The notes beneath the pieces were generated by a model. It made no database searches, was not told the origin of the DNA, and saw only the letters and a list, made by a program, of their open reading frames with translations. Shown piece by piece: positions 6,490-13,771 of a stretch of DNA of 13,771 nucleotides. The stretch is from contig JBIIUJ010000066.1 of NCBI GenBank assembly GCA_044340025.1, positions 1 to 13,771 on the forward strand, written 5' to 3'. The position numbers and the translations under genes were made by a program. This DNA is from JBIIUJ01 sp044340025 (GTDB lineage: Bacteria; Pseudomonadota; Alphaproteobacteria; Caulobacterales; Aquidulcibacteraceae). Numbering within the stretch: position 1 is the stretch's first letter; each line of letters begins with the position of its first letter.

Positions 6490-7602
6490 ATGGTGAAAAA
6501 CGCACTCCTCGCTGCGCTGATCGGCGCACTCTCTGTCTGCCTCGGCGCTCCCGCTCAGGCAGGCTCCCGGATCAAGGACCTTGTCGAGGTCGAAGGCGTC
6601 CGGGAGAACATGCTCGTGGGCTATGGCCTCGTCGTGGGGCTTCAAGGCACGGGCGACAGCCTGCGCAACGCCCCCTTCACCCGCCAGAGCCTCGAAGCCA
6701 TGCTCGAGCGGATGGGCGTGAACACGCGCGAGGCCAATCTGAACACCCGCAACGTCGCTGCGGTGATGGTTACGGCCAATCTGCCGGCCTTTGCGGCTCA
6801 GGGCTCGCGGATGGATATTGCGGTCTCCGCGCTGGGCGACTCCCGATCGCTGGAAGGCGGCACGCTTCTGGTCACGCCTCTGATGGGCGCAGACGGCCAG
6901 GTCTATGCGGTGGCGCAGGGCTCGCTCACGGTGGGCGGCTTCAGCGCGGGCGGCGCCTCGGGCTCTTCGGTCAGCCGCGGCGTGCCCACCAACGGCCGCA
7001 TCCCCAGCGGCGCGGTGATCGAACGCGAACTGCGCTTCGAACTCGCCCGCCAGACCGAGCTGCGCCTGTCGCTGCGCAATCCGGATTTCACCACTGCACG
7101 GCGCATCGCCGGCGCGATCAACGCCAGTCTCGGTGTGCCTTCGGCGTCGGCCGCAAACCCCTCGACCGTGGTGATCGCTTTGCCGGTCGGCTATCCCGGC
7201 GACATGGTGGACCTGATCGCACGGGTCGAAACCATCCCCGTGGAGCCCGACACCGCCGCCCGGATCATCGTGGATGAAGCCTCCGGCATCGTGGTGATGG
7301 GCGACAACGTGCGCGTCAGCACGGTGGCGATCGCGCAGGGCAATCTGACCATCTCCGTCCAGGAGACCCCGCAGGTGAGCCAGCCCAACCCGCTCGCCCA
7401 GGGCGAGACGACCGTGGTCCCCCGCTCCGACGTGGAGGTCGAGGAAGACCGCGGCGACATGACGATCGTCCAGGGCGGGGTGCCGCTGCGCCAGCTGGTG
7501 GATGGGCTCAATACGCTGGGCGTCACCCCGCGTGACCTGATCCAGATTCTGCAGGCCCTGAAAGCCGCCGGCGCCATCCAGGCCGAGATCGAGGTGCTCT
7601 GA
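6490..7602 (+). CDS. flgI: Flagellar P-ring protein FlgI
   Basis: FlgI is exported by the Sec pathway and polymerises into the periplasmic P-ring around the flagellar rod, anchored at the peptidoglycan layer. It has 370 residues, the usual family length. The N-terminus is a signal peptide: a short basic start (MVKN), a hydrophobic core at 5-18 and an A-Q-A site, with predicted cleavage after residue 24. The mature protein begins with GSRIKDLVEVEGVRENMLVGYG-type sequence, a FlgI hallmark. Further hallmarks are VVGLQGTGDS, MLERMGV, NVAAVMVTANLPAFA and the C-terminal LVDGLNTLGVTPRDLIQILQ. The open frame runs upstream to 6142, antisense to fliX, but ATG 6490 is chosen because it places the signal peptide at the N-terminus. 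No convincing Shine-Dalgarno sequence is visible. It heads a compact flagellar operon. Confidence 0.97.
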   Translation: MVKNALLAALIGALSVCLGAPAQAGSRIKDLVEVEGVRENMLVGYGLVVGLQGTGDSLRNAPFTRQSLEAMLERMGVNTREANLNTRNVAAVMVTANLPAFAAQGSRMDIAVSALGDSRSLEGGTLLVTPLMGADGQVYAVAQGSLTVGGFSAGGASGSSVSRGVPTNGRIPSGAVIERELRFELARQTELRLSLRNPDFTTARRIAGAINASLGVPSASAANPSTVVIALPVGYPGDMVDLIARVETIPVEPDTAARIIVDEASGIVVMGDNVRVSTVAIAQGNLTISVQETPQVSQPNPLAQGETTVVPRSDVEVEEDRGDMTIVQGGVPLRQLVDGLNTLGVTPRDLIQILQALKAAGAIQAEIEVL

Positions 7603-7604
7603 TC

Positions 7605-7928
7605 ATGCTGTCTGCGCTCAGCCCCCCTGCCGCCGATCTTCTGGCCGCCGCCCGGCCCGCCACCCCCGGCCAGCCTGGCGACGGGGTGGAAGCAGCGCGC
7701 AAGGTCGCGCGCGACTTCGAGGCCATGGCGCTCGCGCAGATGTTCCAGACGATGTTTTCCGGGCTGGAGACCGACGGTCTGTTCGGCGGCGGCGCAGGCG
7801 AGCAGGCGTTCCGGCCGCTGCTGGTCGATGAATACGCCCGCGCTACGGCCAAGGCCGGCGGCGTCGGCATCGCCGATTCGGTGCTGGCCGAAATCATCCG
7901 CATGCAGGCCTCTTCCGGGGAGCGATGA
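7605..7928 (+). CDS. flgJ: Rod-binding protein, FlgJ N-terminal-domain type (CheL-like)
   Basis: A 107-residue protein equivalent to only the N-terminal, rod-binding domain of enterobacterial FlgJ. That domain is thought to cap or chaperone rod assembly in the periplasm. The family core runs from about 27 to 100: ARKVARDFEAMALAQMFQTM, a Gly-rich turn (GLFGGGAGEQAFRPLL), then VDEYARATAKAGGVGIAD. The C-terminal muramidase domain of E. coli FlgJ is absent, as is usual in alphaproteobacteria, where the gene has also been called cheL. Wall opening for the rod must therefore rely on a separate enzyme not in this window. The ATG is 2 bp after the flgI stop, with GAGG at 7591-7594 (10 nt spacing). 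It is 1 bp from the next gene. Confidence 0.88.
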   Translation: MLSALSPPAADLLAAARPATPGQPGDGVEAARKVARDFEAMALAQMFQTMFSGLETDGLFGGGAGEQAFRPLLVDEYARATAKAGGVGIADSVLAEIIRMQASSGER

Positions 7929-7929
7929 C

Positions 7930-8361
7930 ATGGCGCTGATGGCGAATGACGCGGCAGACCGGGCCGATCAGCTGATCCTGCTCTCAGACCGGCTGATGGA
8001 CCTGATCGAGCGGGAAACACGGCTGACCGCCGAAAGTCGGTGGGACGAGGCCCGCCCGATCGTGGAAGAGAAAGGCAAGCTCGCCGCAACCTATCAGCTC
8101 GAGATGCGGCGCATCGGCCAGGATCGCACCCTGATCGCAGACGCACCCACGCCCCTGCGCGAGGCCCTGAAAGCAAGGACAGCGACCTTGCGCGCCGCGT
8201 TGGACGACCAGCAGCGCACGCTCGATCGCGCGCGCACCCTCGCCGAAGGCCTGATCCGGTCGATCGCCGAGGAAGTCCGCGCCCAGAAGGCTCAGCCCGT
8301 GGGCTATGGCCCGGGGCAATCGCGCCAGACCCAATCCATCGCGCTGGATGTGCGCGGCTAG
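7930..8361 (+). CDS. flbY: FlgN-like flagellar protein (FlbY type)
   Basis: A 143-residue, largely helical and charged protein with no signal peptide or membrane span. Helical heptad-like stretches cover about 8-70 and 76-122, resembling FlgN-type export chaperones, which bind hook-associated proteins in the cytoplasm. The C-terminus is a distinct tail with VGYGPG at 124-129. Position after flgI and the FlgJ/CheL gene matches the gene called flbY in Caulobacter; I assign the symbol on that context and general resemblance, so function is inferred. The open frame begins at 7828 inside the previous gene, but ATG 7930 is preferred: GGGGAG at 7917-7922 gives 7 nt spacing, and the start is 1 bp past the preceding stop. 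ATG 7939 is an alternative. It is the last gene of the flagellar operon, convergent with a tRNA gene. Confidence 0.7.
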   Translation: MALMANDAADRADQLILLSDRLMDLIERETRLTAESRWDEARPIVEEKGKLAATYQLEMRRIGQDRTLIADAPTPLREALKARTATLRAALDDQQRTLDRARTLAEGLIRSIAEEVRAQKAQPVGYGPGQSRQTQSIALDVRG

Positions 8362-8390
8362 GGATCAACGGGGGAACCCGGCGCTTCGGG

Positions 8391-8465
8391 TGGCAGTCCC
8401 TACGGGAATCGAACCCGTCTTTCTAGATTGAAAATCTAGCGTCCTAACCGATAGACGAAGGGACC
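8391..8465 (-). tRNA. tRNA-Glu (anticodon UUC)
   Basis: The minus strand folds into a full cloverleaf. The acceptor arm GGTCCCT pairs with AGGGACT, with a G-U at the first pair. The anticodon stem CTAGA/TCTAG encloses the loop TTTTCAA, whose middle bases are TTC, decoding GAA/GAG. The T arm is ACGGG/CCCGT with loop TTCGATT. The discriminator is G and CCA is encoded (8393-8391). It reads glutamate codons and also supplies glutamyl-tRNA for tetrapyrrole synthesis in alphaproteobacteria that use the C5 route; many use the ALA synthase route instead. It is convergent with the flagellar operon, 29 bp from its last stop codon. Confidence 0.97.
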
Positions 8466-8482
8466 GTCGCGGCGGAGCGCGG

Positions 8483-8511
8483 TCTATAGCGGCGTGGTCG
8501 GACGCAATCAA
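8483..8511 (-). promoter_or_regulatory. Sigma-70-type promoter for tRNA-Glu
   Basis: On the minus strand, TTGATT (8506-8511) and TATAGA (8483-8488) are separated by 17 bp. The -10 box ends 17 bp before the first base of the tRNA, leaving a short leader of about 10 nt. Box quality, exact spacing and position in front of a stable RNA gene make this the best-supported promoter in the window. Confidence 0.7.
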
Positions 8512-8713
8512 GCCGGCGCGGACATCGCCCGGCGTGCCGATTGCAGCCGTGGGCCGTCGTGTCCACGCCTTGGGGCGAGACGGCGCGCCACAGCCTCGGG
8601 CGGTCGCCTTCCGCGTCGCGATCGCGTAGAAGGCGCGGCTTCGCGATCGGTTGGGCCGCCGGCCCCACGCCACGTTTGCGCCCCTCACGCCGGCCTTCCC
8701 CGATTGGACCGCC

Positions 8714-10486
8714 ATGTCTGTGTTTGATTCTGTTCCGTCTTCCCTCGCCCGTGCGCTCGCCGCGCGCGGTTTCACTGCGCTAACCGCCGTTCAGGACGCC
8801 GTCCTCGCCCCCGAAGCGCAGGGGCGCGATCTTCTGGTTTCGGCTCAGACCGGCTCTGGCAAGACGGTGGCGTTCGGCCTCGCGCTGGGCGCCACGCTGC
8901 TGGAGGGCGAGGCGGGCCTTGGCCCTGCGCGCGCGCCGCTGGTGCTGGTGATTGCGCCCACGCGCGAACTGGCCGTTCAGGTGCGCGGCGAGCTTCAGTG
9001 GCTGTTTGCACCGGCCGGCGGCCAGATCACCGGCTGTGTCGGCGGGATGGATATGCGCGATGAGCGCCGCGCGCTGAGCCATGGCGCGCATATCGTGGTG
9101 GGCACGCCCGGGCGCGTGGCCGATCACATCCGGCGCGGCTCGCTCGGGCTGGATGCAGTGCGCGCGGTGGTGCTCGACGAAGCCGACGAGATGCTCAATC
9201 TCGGTTTTCGCGAGGAGCTGGAATTCATCCTGAAATCCGCTCCGGCCGAGCGGCGCACGCTGCTGTTTTCGGCCACCATGCCGCGCGGCATCGAGGCGCT
9301 GGCCCGCACCTATCAGCGCGACGCGCTGCGCGTGAACACGATCAGCGCGCGCAGCCAGCATGCCGACATCGAGTATCAGGCCCTTGTGGTCGATGCGCGC
9401 GAGACCGAAGGCGCGATCTTCAACGTGCTGCGGTTCCATGATGCGACCAACGCCATCGTGTTCTGCGCCACGCGCGCAGCCGTCACGCGGCTGGCGAGCC
9501 GGTTTGGCAATCGGGGGCTGTCGGTCGTGGCGCTGTCGGGCGAGCTGAGCCAGACCGAGCGCACCCGCGCCCTTCAGGCGATGCGCGATCACCGCGCGCA
9601 AGTGTGCGTGGCCACCGATGTGGCCGCACGCGGGATCGATCTCCCCGACCTCGATCTCGTCATTCACGCCGATCTGCCCAAGAATACCGAGGGCCTGCTG
9701 CACCGCAGCGGCCGCACGGGACGGGCGGGCCGCAAGGGCGCCAGCGTGCTGATCGTGCCCTTCCCCGCGCGCCGGCGCACCGAGCGCCTGCTGCAGGATG
9801 CTGGCGTGAGCGCCCAGTGGGGCGCTGCGCCCACCGCCGATGCGATTCAGCGGCGCGACGACGAGCGGCTTCTGGGCGATCCGTTGCTTGCACGCGCGCC
9901 CGAGCCCGCCGAGGCCCGCATCGTGGAGGCGCTACTCGCCCAGCATGATCCAGCCCATGTCGCGGCCGCCTTCGTGCGGCTGGCGCGCAAAGGGCTGGCG
10001 GCGCCCGAAGACCTTGGGCCCGCGCCGGCCTTCCTCGCCGATCGGCGCGAGCGGCCGGCCCGCGCCGAGCGCGACGGACCGGCGCCGGCGGGGCGCGAGG
10101 GTTTCACCGGCGGGGCGTGGATCGCCCTTTCAGTGGGGCGCGCGCAGAATGCCGAGCCGCGCTGGCTGATCCCCATGCTGTGCAGGGGCGGTGGATTGAC
10201 CAAGCGCCAGATCGGCTCAATCCGCATTCAGCAGTCCGAAACGCACGTCGAGATCGACGCCGACAGCATCGAAGACTTCTTCGCCCATCTCGACGAGGGC
10301 GGCTGGCTGGAGAAATCCATCCAGGTCAAGCGGCTGGCCGCGCCGCCGGCGACCCAGCGCGCGGCCCCCGGCCCCGCCTTCGCAAAACCGAACCGGCCCC
10401 GGCCTGCGCCCGGCAGAGCCGCCGGCCCCGCCCAGAAGTCCGGCCCGCCGGCAGGCCAGAAGCAGCGCCGCCGCCCAGCCGATTAA
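8714..10486 (+). CDS. DEAD-box ATP-dependent RNA helicase with DbpA-type RNA-binding domain
   Basis: A 590-residue RNA helicase, probably acting in ribosome assembly or mRNA turnover. Motifs in order: Q-motif region FDSVPSS...TAVQ (4-27), Walker A AQTGSGKT (44-51), PTRELA (82-87), GG (110-111), TPGR (131-134), DEAD (155-158), SAT (186-188), motif V ATDVAARGID (300-309) and motif VI HRSGRTGRAGR (330-340). A DbpA-type RNA-binding fold follows at about 468-540, from WIALSVGRAQ through KRQIGSIRI to DSIEDFFAHL. The last 50 residues are a disordered, basic Pro/Ala/Arg tail. The architecture fits DbpA or CsdA/DeaD; I cannot tell which from sequence alone, so no symbol is given. The frame opens at 8651, but ATG 8714 is chosen because the Q-motif phenylalanine then sits at residue 4, as usual. 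The ribosome-binding site is weak. It is convergent with recJ, 18 bp away. Confidence 0.95.
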   Translation: MSVFDSVPSSLARALAARGFTALTAVQDAVLAPEAQGRDLLVSAQTGSGKTVAFGLALGATLLEGEAGLGPARAPLVLVIAPTRELAVQVRGELQWLFAPAGGQITGCVGGMDMRDERRALSHGAHIVVGTPGRVADHIRRGSLGLDAVRAVVLDEADEMLNLGFREELEFILKSAPAERRTLLFSATMPRGIEALARTYQRDALRVNTISARSQHADIEYQALVVDARETEGAIFNVLRFHDATNAIVFCATRAAVTRLASRFGNRGLSVVALSGELSQTERTRALQAMRDHRAQVCVATDVAARGIDLPDLDLVIHADLPKNTEGLLHRSGRTGRAGRKGASVLIVPFPARRRTERLLQDAGVSAQWGAAPTADAIQRRDDERLLGDPLLARAPEPAEARIVEALLAQHDPAHVAAAFVRLARKGLAAPEDLGPAPAFLADRRERPARAERDGPAPAGREGFTGGAWIALSVGRAQNAEPRWLIPMLCRGGGLTKRQIGSIRIQQSETHVEIDADSIEDFFAHLDEGGWLEKSIQVKRLAAPPATQRAAPGPAFAKPNRPRPAPGRAAGPAQKSGPPAGQKQRRRPAD

Positions 10487-10504
10487 GCCGGCGCGCCCAC
10501 ACGC

Positions 10505-12298
10505 TCAGCTTGCGATTGCGGCGTCCACGATATCGAGGTCAACGCCGTCCGGTCCGCGCCAGTCGTCCTTCTTCAGCCGGGCCGCGACATGGAAGCGCCG
10601 GCCGCGCGCATTGAGCAGCGCATCGCCCAGCGGCGTGCCCGCCGCCCGGAACGCCACGCCGCGCGCCTTGCGCCCATCGGGGTCTTCCAGCGCCACACGC
10701 ACGTGGTTTTCGCCCACCAGGCTCGCATAGGCCACCGACAGCGCGGCAAAGCCGAACACAGGCTCCGGCCATCCCGCGCCGAAGGGGCCGGCGGCTTCCA
10801 TCTCCTCGATCGTGGCGCGATTGACGGCGGCAAGCGACAGCAGCCCGTCGAGATCCAGCGCGTCGGCGGCGGCCGCCGCGCGGCATTGCGCCTCTAGCCG
10901 GGCGTTCAAATCGGCGCGGAAGGCGTCCATCCGGTCGAAGCCGAGCGAGACGCCGGCCGCCATCGCATGGCCGCCGCCGGTGGGGATCACGCCGGCTTTC
11001 ACGCTTTCGGCGATCGCAGCGCCCAGATTGACCCCCGGCATGGAGCGGCCGGAGCCCTTGGCGTCCTCGCTGTCGGGGTCGGGCGTACCGATCACCACGA
11101 CGGGCTTGCGCAGCCGATCCTTCAGGCGGCCCGCCACAATGCCGATCACGCCGGGATGCCAGCCGCGCTGGCCGACAACGAGGCAGGGATCGGTCTCGGC
11201 GCCCGCCGCCCCCTGGCCGATCAGCTGCAACGCTTCTTCCAGCACGAGCGCTTCCACCGCCCGGCGCTCGGCGTTGAGCCCGTCGAGCGTGGCGGCAAGC
11301 TCCGCGGCCTCGGCGGCGTCCTCGGTGGCGAGCAGGCGCACGGCGAGCGAGGAATCCCCGATCCGGCCGCCCGCGTTGAGCCTGGGGCCAAGCACGAAGG
11401 TCGCGTGATAGACCGTCTCGGCGCGCTCCAGCTTGGCGGCCGCGGCGAGCGCCTTGAGCCCCACCCCTTCCCCGCGCGCGAGCACCTTCAGCCCCTGCGC
11501 CACGAACGCGCGGTTCAGCCCCTGGAGCGGCGCCACATCGCACAAGGTGCCAAGCGCGGCGAGATCCAGCCACTCGATCAGCTTCGGTTCCGACCGGTCG
11601 GCGAACCAGCCGCGCGCGCGCGCCTCCCGATTGAGCCCCGCCAGCAGCACAAACGCCACGCCCGCAGCCGTCAGCGCACCCTGCCCGCTGGGGCAGTCGG
11701 GCCGGTTCGGGTTGACGACGGCGAGCGCCGGCGGCGGCGGGCCCGACATCAGATGATGATCGATCACCACCACGGCGAGGTCGATGCGGCCGGCTTCTTC
11801 CAGCGCGGCATAGGCCGCCGCCCCGCAATCGACCGTAATGACCAGGTCTGCGCCTTCCGCTTTCAGCCGCCGGAACGCCGCGGGGCTGGGGCCATAGCCG
11901 TCGCGGATCCGGTCCGGGACAAAGACGCGCGCCTGTGCGCCCACCGCGCGCAGCCAGCGCGCCACCAGCGCGCCGGAGGTCGCGCCATCGACATCGTAGT
12001 CGGCAAAGATCGCGATGGAGGAGCCGCTGTCGACCGCATCGAGGATGGCCTCCACGGCGGCGTCCATGTCGGCAAAGCACGACGGGTCGGGCATCAAGGC
12101 GCGCAGCGTGGGCCGATAGCTCGCCTCGGCCGTCTCGCGCGTGGCGCCGCGCCCGGCCAGCAGGCGCGCAGCCACCGGGCTTGCGCCCAGTTGGCCGGCC
12201 AGCATCTGCGACAGCGCGGGATCGCCCGCCCGGTCGCGCCAACGCCGCTGCGTGAGCGAGAAGGCGACGCCGAGAAAGTTGGGGGCAAGCGTGGTCAT
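10505..12298 (-). CDS. recJ: Single-stranded-DNA-specific exonuclease RecJ
   Basis: RecJ is a 5'-3' single-strand DNA exonuclease used in RecF-pathway recombination and in mismatch and base-excision repair. It has 597 residues, the usual length. DHH-superfamily motifs are all present: DYDVDG (100-105), VDCG (156-159), DHH (180-182) and DVAPL (254-258), which supply the metal-binding Asp and His residues. RLNAGGRIGDSSLAVRLL follows at 306-323. The DHHA1 domain carries the phosphate-binding GGGHAMAAG (441-449). The C-terminal OB-like domain ends near residue 597. The frame extends 35 codons upstream to 12403, reaching the alr start, but the family N-terminus (FLGVAFSLTQRRW) fits ATG 12298. GGAG lies 12 nt before it, a long spacing. 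It is divergent from alr across about 100 bp. Confidence 0.95.
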   Translation of the reverse strand: MTTLAPNFLGVAFSLTQRRWRDRAGDPALSQMLAGQLGASPVAARLLAGRGATRETAEASYRPTLRALMPDPSCFADMDAAVEAILDAVDSGSSIAIFADYDVDGATSGALVARWLRAVGAQARVFVPDRIRDGYGPSPAAFRRLKAEGADLVITVDCGAAAYAALEEAGRIDLAVVVIDHHLMSGPPPPALAVVNPNRPDCPSGQGALTAAGVAFVLLAGLNREARARGWFADRSEPKLIEWLDLAALGTLCDVAPLQGLNRAFVAQGLKVLARGEGVGLKALAAAAKLERAETVYHATFVLGPRLNAGGRIGDSSLAVRLLATEDAAEAAELAATLDGLNAERRAVEALVLEEALQLIGQGAAGAETDPCLVVGQRGWHPGVIGIVAGRLKDRLRKPVVVIGTPDPDSEDAKGSGRSMPGVNLGAAIAESVKAGVIPTGGGHAMAAGVSLGFDRMDAFRADLNARLEAQCRAAAAADALDLDGLLSLAAVNRATIEEMEAAGPFGAGWPEPVFGFAALSVAYASLVGENHVRVALEDPDGRKARGVAFRAAGTPLGDALLNARGRRFHVAARLKKDDWRGPDGVDLDIVDAAIAS

Positions 12299-12401
12299 GG
12301 TCGGCGGCTTCTCCCATGTCGGGCGCGATTCGGCTGCACGCGCCCGCGACAAGCCGGCAGCCCCCTGATAGCTAGGCCCGATCCAGGGGAGCCGCCACGC
12401 C

Positions 12402-13505
12402 ATGTCAGATCATGTCTTCGCCGGCGCGCGGCCCGGCCGGGCCCGGCTTACGATCGATCTTGACGCCATCATCGCCAACTGGCGCGCCTTTGACCGGGCG
12501 GGGGCAGGCGCGGTCTGTGCTGCGGTGGTGAAGGCCGACGCTTATGGTCTGGGCGCGGCGCCCGTCGCGCGCGCGCTGGCCGGGGCGGGCTGCGCGTCCT
12601 TCTTCGTGGCGCATCTGGAAGAGGCCATCGCCGTGCGCAAGGCGCTGGGACCGGGGCCGCGGATCTTCGTTCTGAACGGCGCGCTGGCGCATGAGGAGGA
12701 TGATCTGCTCGCCGGCGAGCTGATCCCAGTGCTGAACGACCTCGATCAGATCCGGCGCTGGGCCATGCTGGGCGAAGGCGCGCCGGCCGCAATCCACCTT
12801 GATACCGGGATGAACCGCCTGGGTGTCGCTCCCGAAGACTGGGACGCCGCAGCCGAGGCGGCCGAGGGCGTCAACCTCGCGCTGCTGATGAGCCATCTCG
12901 CCTGCGCCTCCGAGCCGCAGCACCCGATGAACGCGCGCCAGCGCAGCGCCTTCACCCGCGCGGCCGCCGACTTTCCGCCCGCCCCCCTGAGCCTTGCTGC
13001 CTCTGCCGGCGCGCTTCTGGGACCGGAATTCGCTTTCGACATGATACGGCCGGGGATCGGGCTTTATGGCGGCTCGCCCTTCGATGACGCCACAACCGAC
13101 CTGCGCCCGGTGGTGACGCTGGAAGCGCCCATCCTGCAGGTGCGTGACGCCGGGCCTGGCGACACGGTGGGCTATGGCGCCAGCTGGCAGGCCGACCGGG
13201 CCCGCCGCATCGCCACCATCGCATGGGGCTATGCCGACGGCTATCTGCGCAGCGCGTCCAGCCGGGGTTTCGCCATGCTGGCGGGTCAGGCCTGCCCGGT
13301 GGTGGGCCGCGTCTCGATGGATCTCATCACGCTGGATGTCACCGCCGCCGGCCCTGCCGCAGAGCCCGGCGTGCTGGTGGAGCTTCTGGGGCCGTCAGCC
13401 CCGCTCGACGCCCAGGCCCAGGCCGCCCAGACCATTCCCTATGAACTGCTCACCCGGCTTGGCGCGCGCGCGGTGCGCCGCTGGGTGGGGGCGGGCCAAG
13501 GCTAG
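12402..13505 (+). CDS. alr: Alanine racemase
   Basis: This PLP enzyme interconverts L- and D-alanine, supplying D-alanine for peptidoglycan precursors. It has 367 residues, the normal length. The PLP-binding lysine is K44 in VVKADAYGLG, the catalytic tyrosine is Y258 in VGYGASW, and the cofactor-contacting arginine is in MNRLG (about 137-141). Family signatures also include RPGIGLYGG (216-224), GYADGY (276-281), GRVSMDLITLDV (302-313) and TIPYELLTRLG (344-354) near the end. ATG 12402 is preceded by GGGGAG with about 10 nt spacing. No specialised regulator is adjacent. Whether it is biosynthetic or catabolic (DadX-like) cannot be decided, but the absence of a neighbouring D-amino acid dehydrogenase gene favours a biosynthetic role. 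The stop is interlocked with that of der. Confidence 0.95.
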   Translation: MSDHVFAGARPGRARLTIDLDAIIANWRAFDRAGAGAVCAAVVKADAYGLGAAPVARALAGAGCASFFVAHLEEAIAVRKALGPGPRIFVLNGALAHEEDDLLAGELIPVLNDLDQIRRWAMLGEGAPAAIHLDTGMNRLGVAPEDWDAAAEAAEGVNLALLMSHLACASEPQHPMNARQRSAFTRAAADFPPAPLSLAASAGALLGPEFAFDMIRPGIGLYGGSPFDDATTDLRPVVTLEAPILQVRDAGPGDTVGYGASWQADRARRIATIAWGYADGYLRSASSRGFAMLAGQACPVVGRVSMDLITLDVTAAGPAAEPGVLVELLGPSAPLDAQAQAAQTIPYELLTRLGARAVRRWVGAGQG

Positions 13506-13771
13506 GCCTCGTCCTTGTCGGCATAGGGGTTTTTCGGCGCCCGCACGAAGAAGCGGATCGGCACGGCCGGCAGATTGAACGCCTTGCGGATGCCGTTGGT
13601 GAGATAGCGGACGTACGTGTCGGGCAATTGCGCCGCGCGCGAGCAGATCAACACGAAGGTCGGCGGGCGCGCCTTGATCTGGGCGATATAGCGCGGCTTG
13701 ATCCGCCGCCCGTTCACCGTCGGCGGCGGCTGGCGGGTGATGGCTTCCTTCAGCCAGTCGTTAAGGTCGCG
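13502..13771 (-). CDS. der: Ribosome biogenesis GTPase Der (EngA), C-terminal part
   Basis: Der is a double GTPase required for 50S subunit assembly. Only the last 89 residues fall in the window; the gene runs off the right edge with an open frame, so both GTPase domains are outside. What remains is the C-terminal KH-like domain: LNDWLKEAI, then PPPTVNGRRIKPRYIAQIKA and PPTFVLICSR, then YVRYLTNGIRKAF and the ending IRFFVRAPKNPYADK. All are characteristic of EngA/Der. The GTG at 13717 is internal and not a start. It terminates with TAG inside the CTAG shared with alr. Confidence 0.94.
   Translation of the reverse strand, partial: RDLNDWLKEAITRQPPPTVNGRRIKPRYIAQIKARPPTFVLICSRAAQLPDTYVRYLTNGIRKAFNLPAVPIRFFVRAPKNPYADKDEA

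Noticed and set aside
8376..8391. Hairpin between flbY and tRNA-Glu as a bidirectional terminator
   Set aside because: ACCCG/CGGGT gives only a 5-bp stem with a 6-nt loop and no T-run on either strand, and it touches the tRNA CCA end. It is too weak to call.
8512..8713. Promoter or cold-shock leader upstream of the DEAD-box helicase gene
   Set aside because: I see no convincing -35/-10 pair on the + strand here. A CGCGATCGCG palindrome and a few short inverted repeats are present but unremarkable at this GC content.
8780..9703. Minus-strand open frame of about 300 codons opposite the DEAD-box helicase
   Set aside because: It is a shadow of the helicase coding sequence. The opposite strand contains all canonical DEAD-box motifs in order.
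12299..12401. Promoter for alr on the + strand
   Set aside because: A GATAGC-like -10 lies near 12370, but the best -35 candidate is at 15 bp spacing and poorly matched.
10967..12463. Long + strand open frame (about 500 codons) opposite recJ and running into alr
   Set aside because: It is antisense to a complete RecJ, is His/Arg/Gly-rich without family features, and overlaps the real alr start in another frame.
1..13771. Mobile elements, CRISPR repeats, toxin-antitoxin or defence genes
   Set aside because: None seen on either strand. Apart from one small membrane protein, all convincing genes belong to well-known families, and no direct-repeat array or transposase-like frame was found. The tRNA-Glu gene shows no integrase or partial tRNA copy beside it.

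Overview
The window is GC-rich, densely coded bacterial DNA of an ordinary housekeeping, chromosomal kind. The best taxonomic pointer is a flagellar regulator recognisable as FliX, encoded divergently from the P-ring gene flgI. FliX is known from Caulobacter and its stalked or prosthecate alphaproteobacterial relatives, so a Caulobacterales/Maricaulales (Hyphomonadaceae-like) bacterium is most likely. The alphaproteobacterial type of DksA, with an incomplete zinc finger, fits this. No mobile element, CRISPR array, phage gene or obvious horizontally acquired island is visible.

Layout, left to right. (1) About 1-2442, + strand: the end of a putrescine-type polyamine ABC importer, potG (5' truncated), potH and potI, tightly packed and probably translationally coupled. 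(2) About 2439-5750, - strand: dksA, then hrpB (DEAH-type helicase), then a small two-helix membrane protein. The small gene ends tail to tail with potI inside a shared CTAG. (3) About 5873-8361: a flagellar block. fliX is on the - strand. Diverging from it on the + strand are flgI (P-ring), a short rod-binding FlgJ/CheL-type protein and an FlgN/FlbY-like protein. A good candidate sigma-54 promoter lies upstream of fliX. (4) 8391-8465, - strand: a complete tRNA-Glu(UUC) with encoded CCA and a clear sigma-70-type promoter. (5) 8714-10486, + strand: a DEAD-box RNA helicase with a DbpA-type RNA-binding domain. (6) 10505-12298, - strand: recJ. (7) 12402-13505, + strand: alanine racemase, divergent from recJ. 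(8) 13502-13771, - strand: the C-terminal end of the GTPase Der (EngA), meeting alr tail to tail, again in a shared CTAG.

Functionally these are polyamine uptake, stringent-type transcription control, RNA helicases, flagellar basal-body assembly, recombination repair, peptidoglycan precursor synthesis and ribosome assembly. I found no convincing new multi-gene system. The points most worth a second look are the interlocked CTAG stop codons at both overlapping convergent gene ends, the one-cysteine DksA, the sigma-54-like site in front of fliX, and the small uncharacterised membrane protein. Many long open frames lie antisense to hrpB, recJ and the helicase gene; these are composition artefacts of GC-rich coding DNA and were left out.
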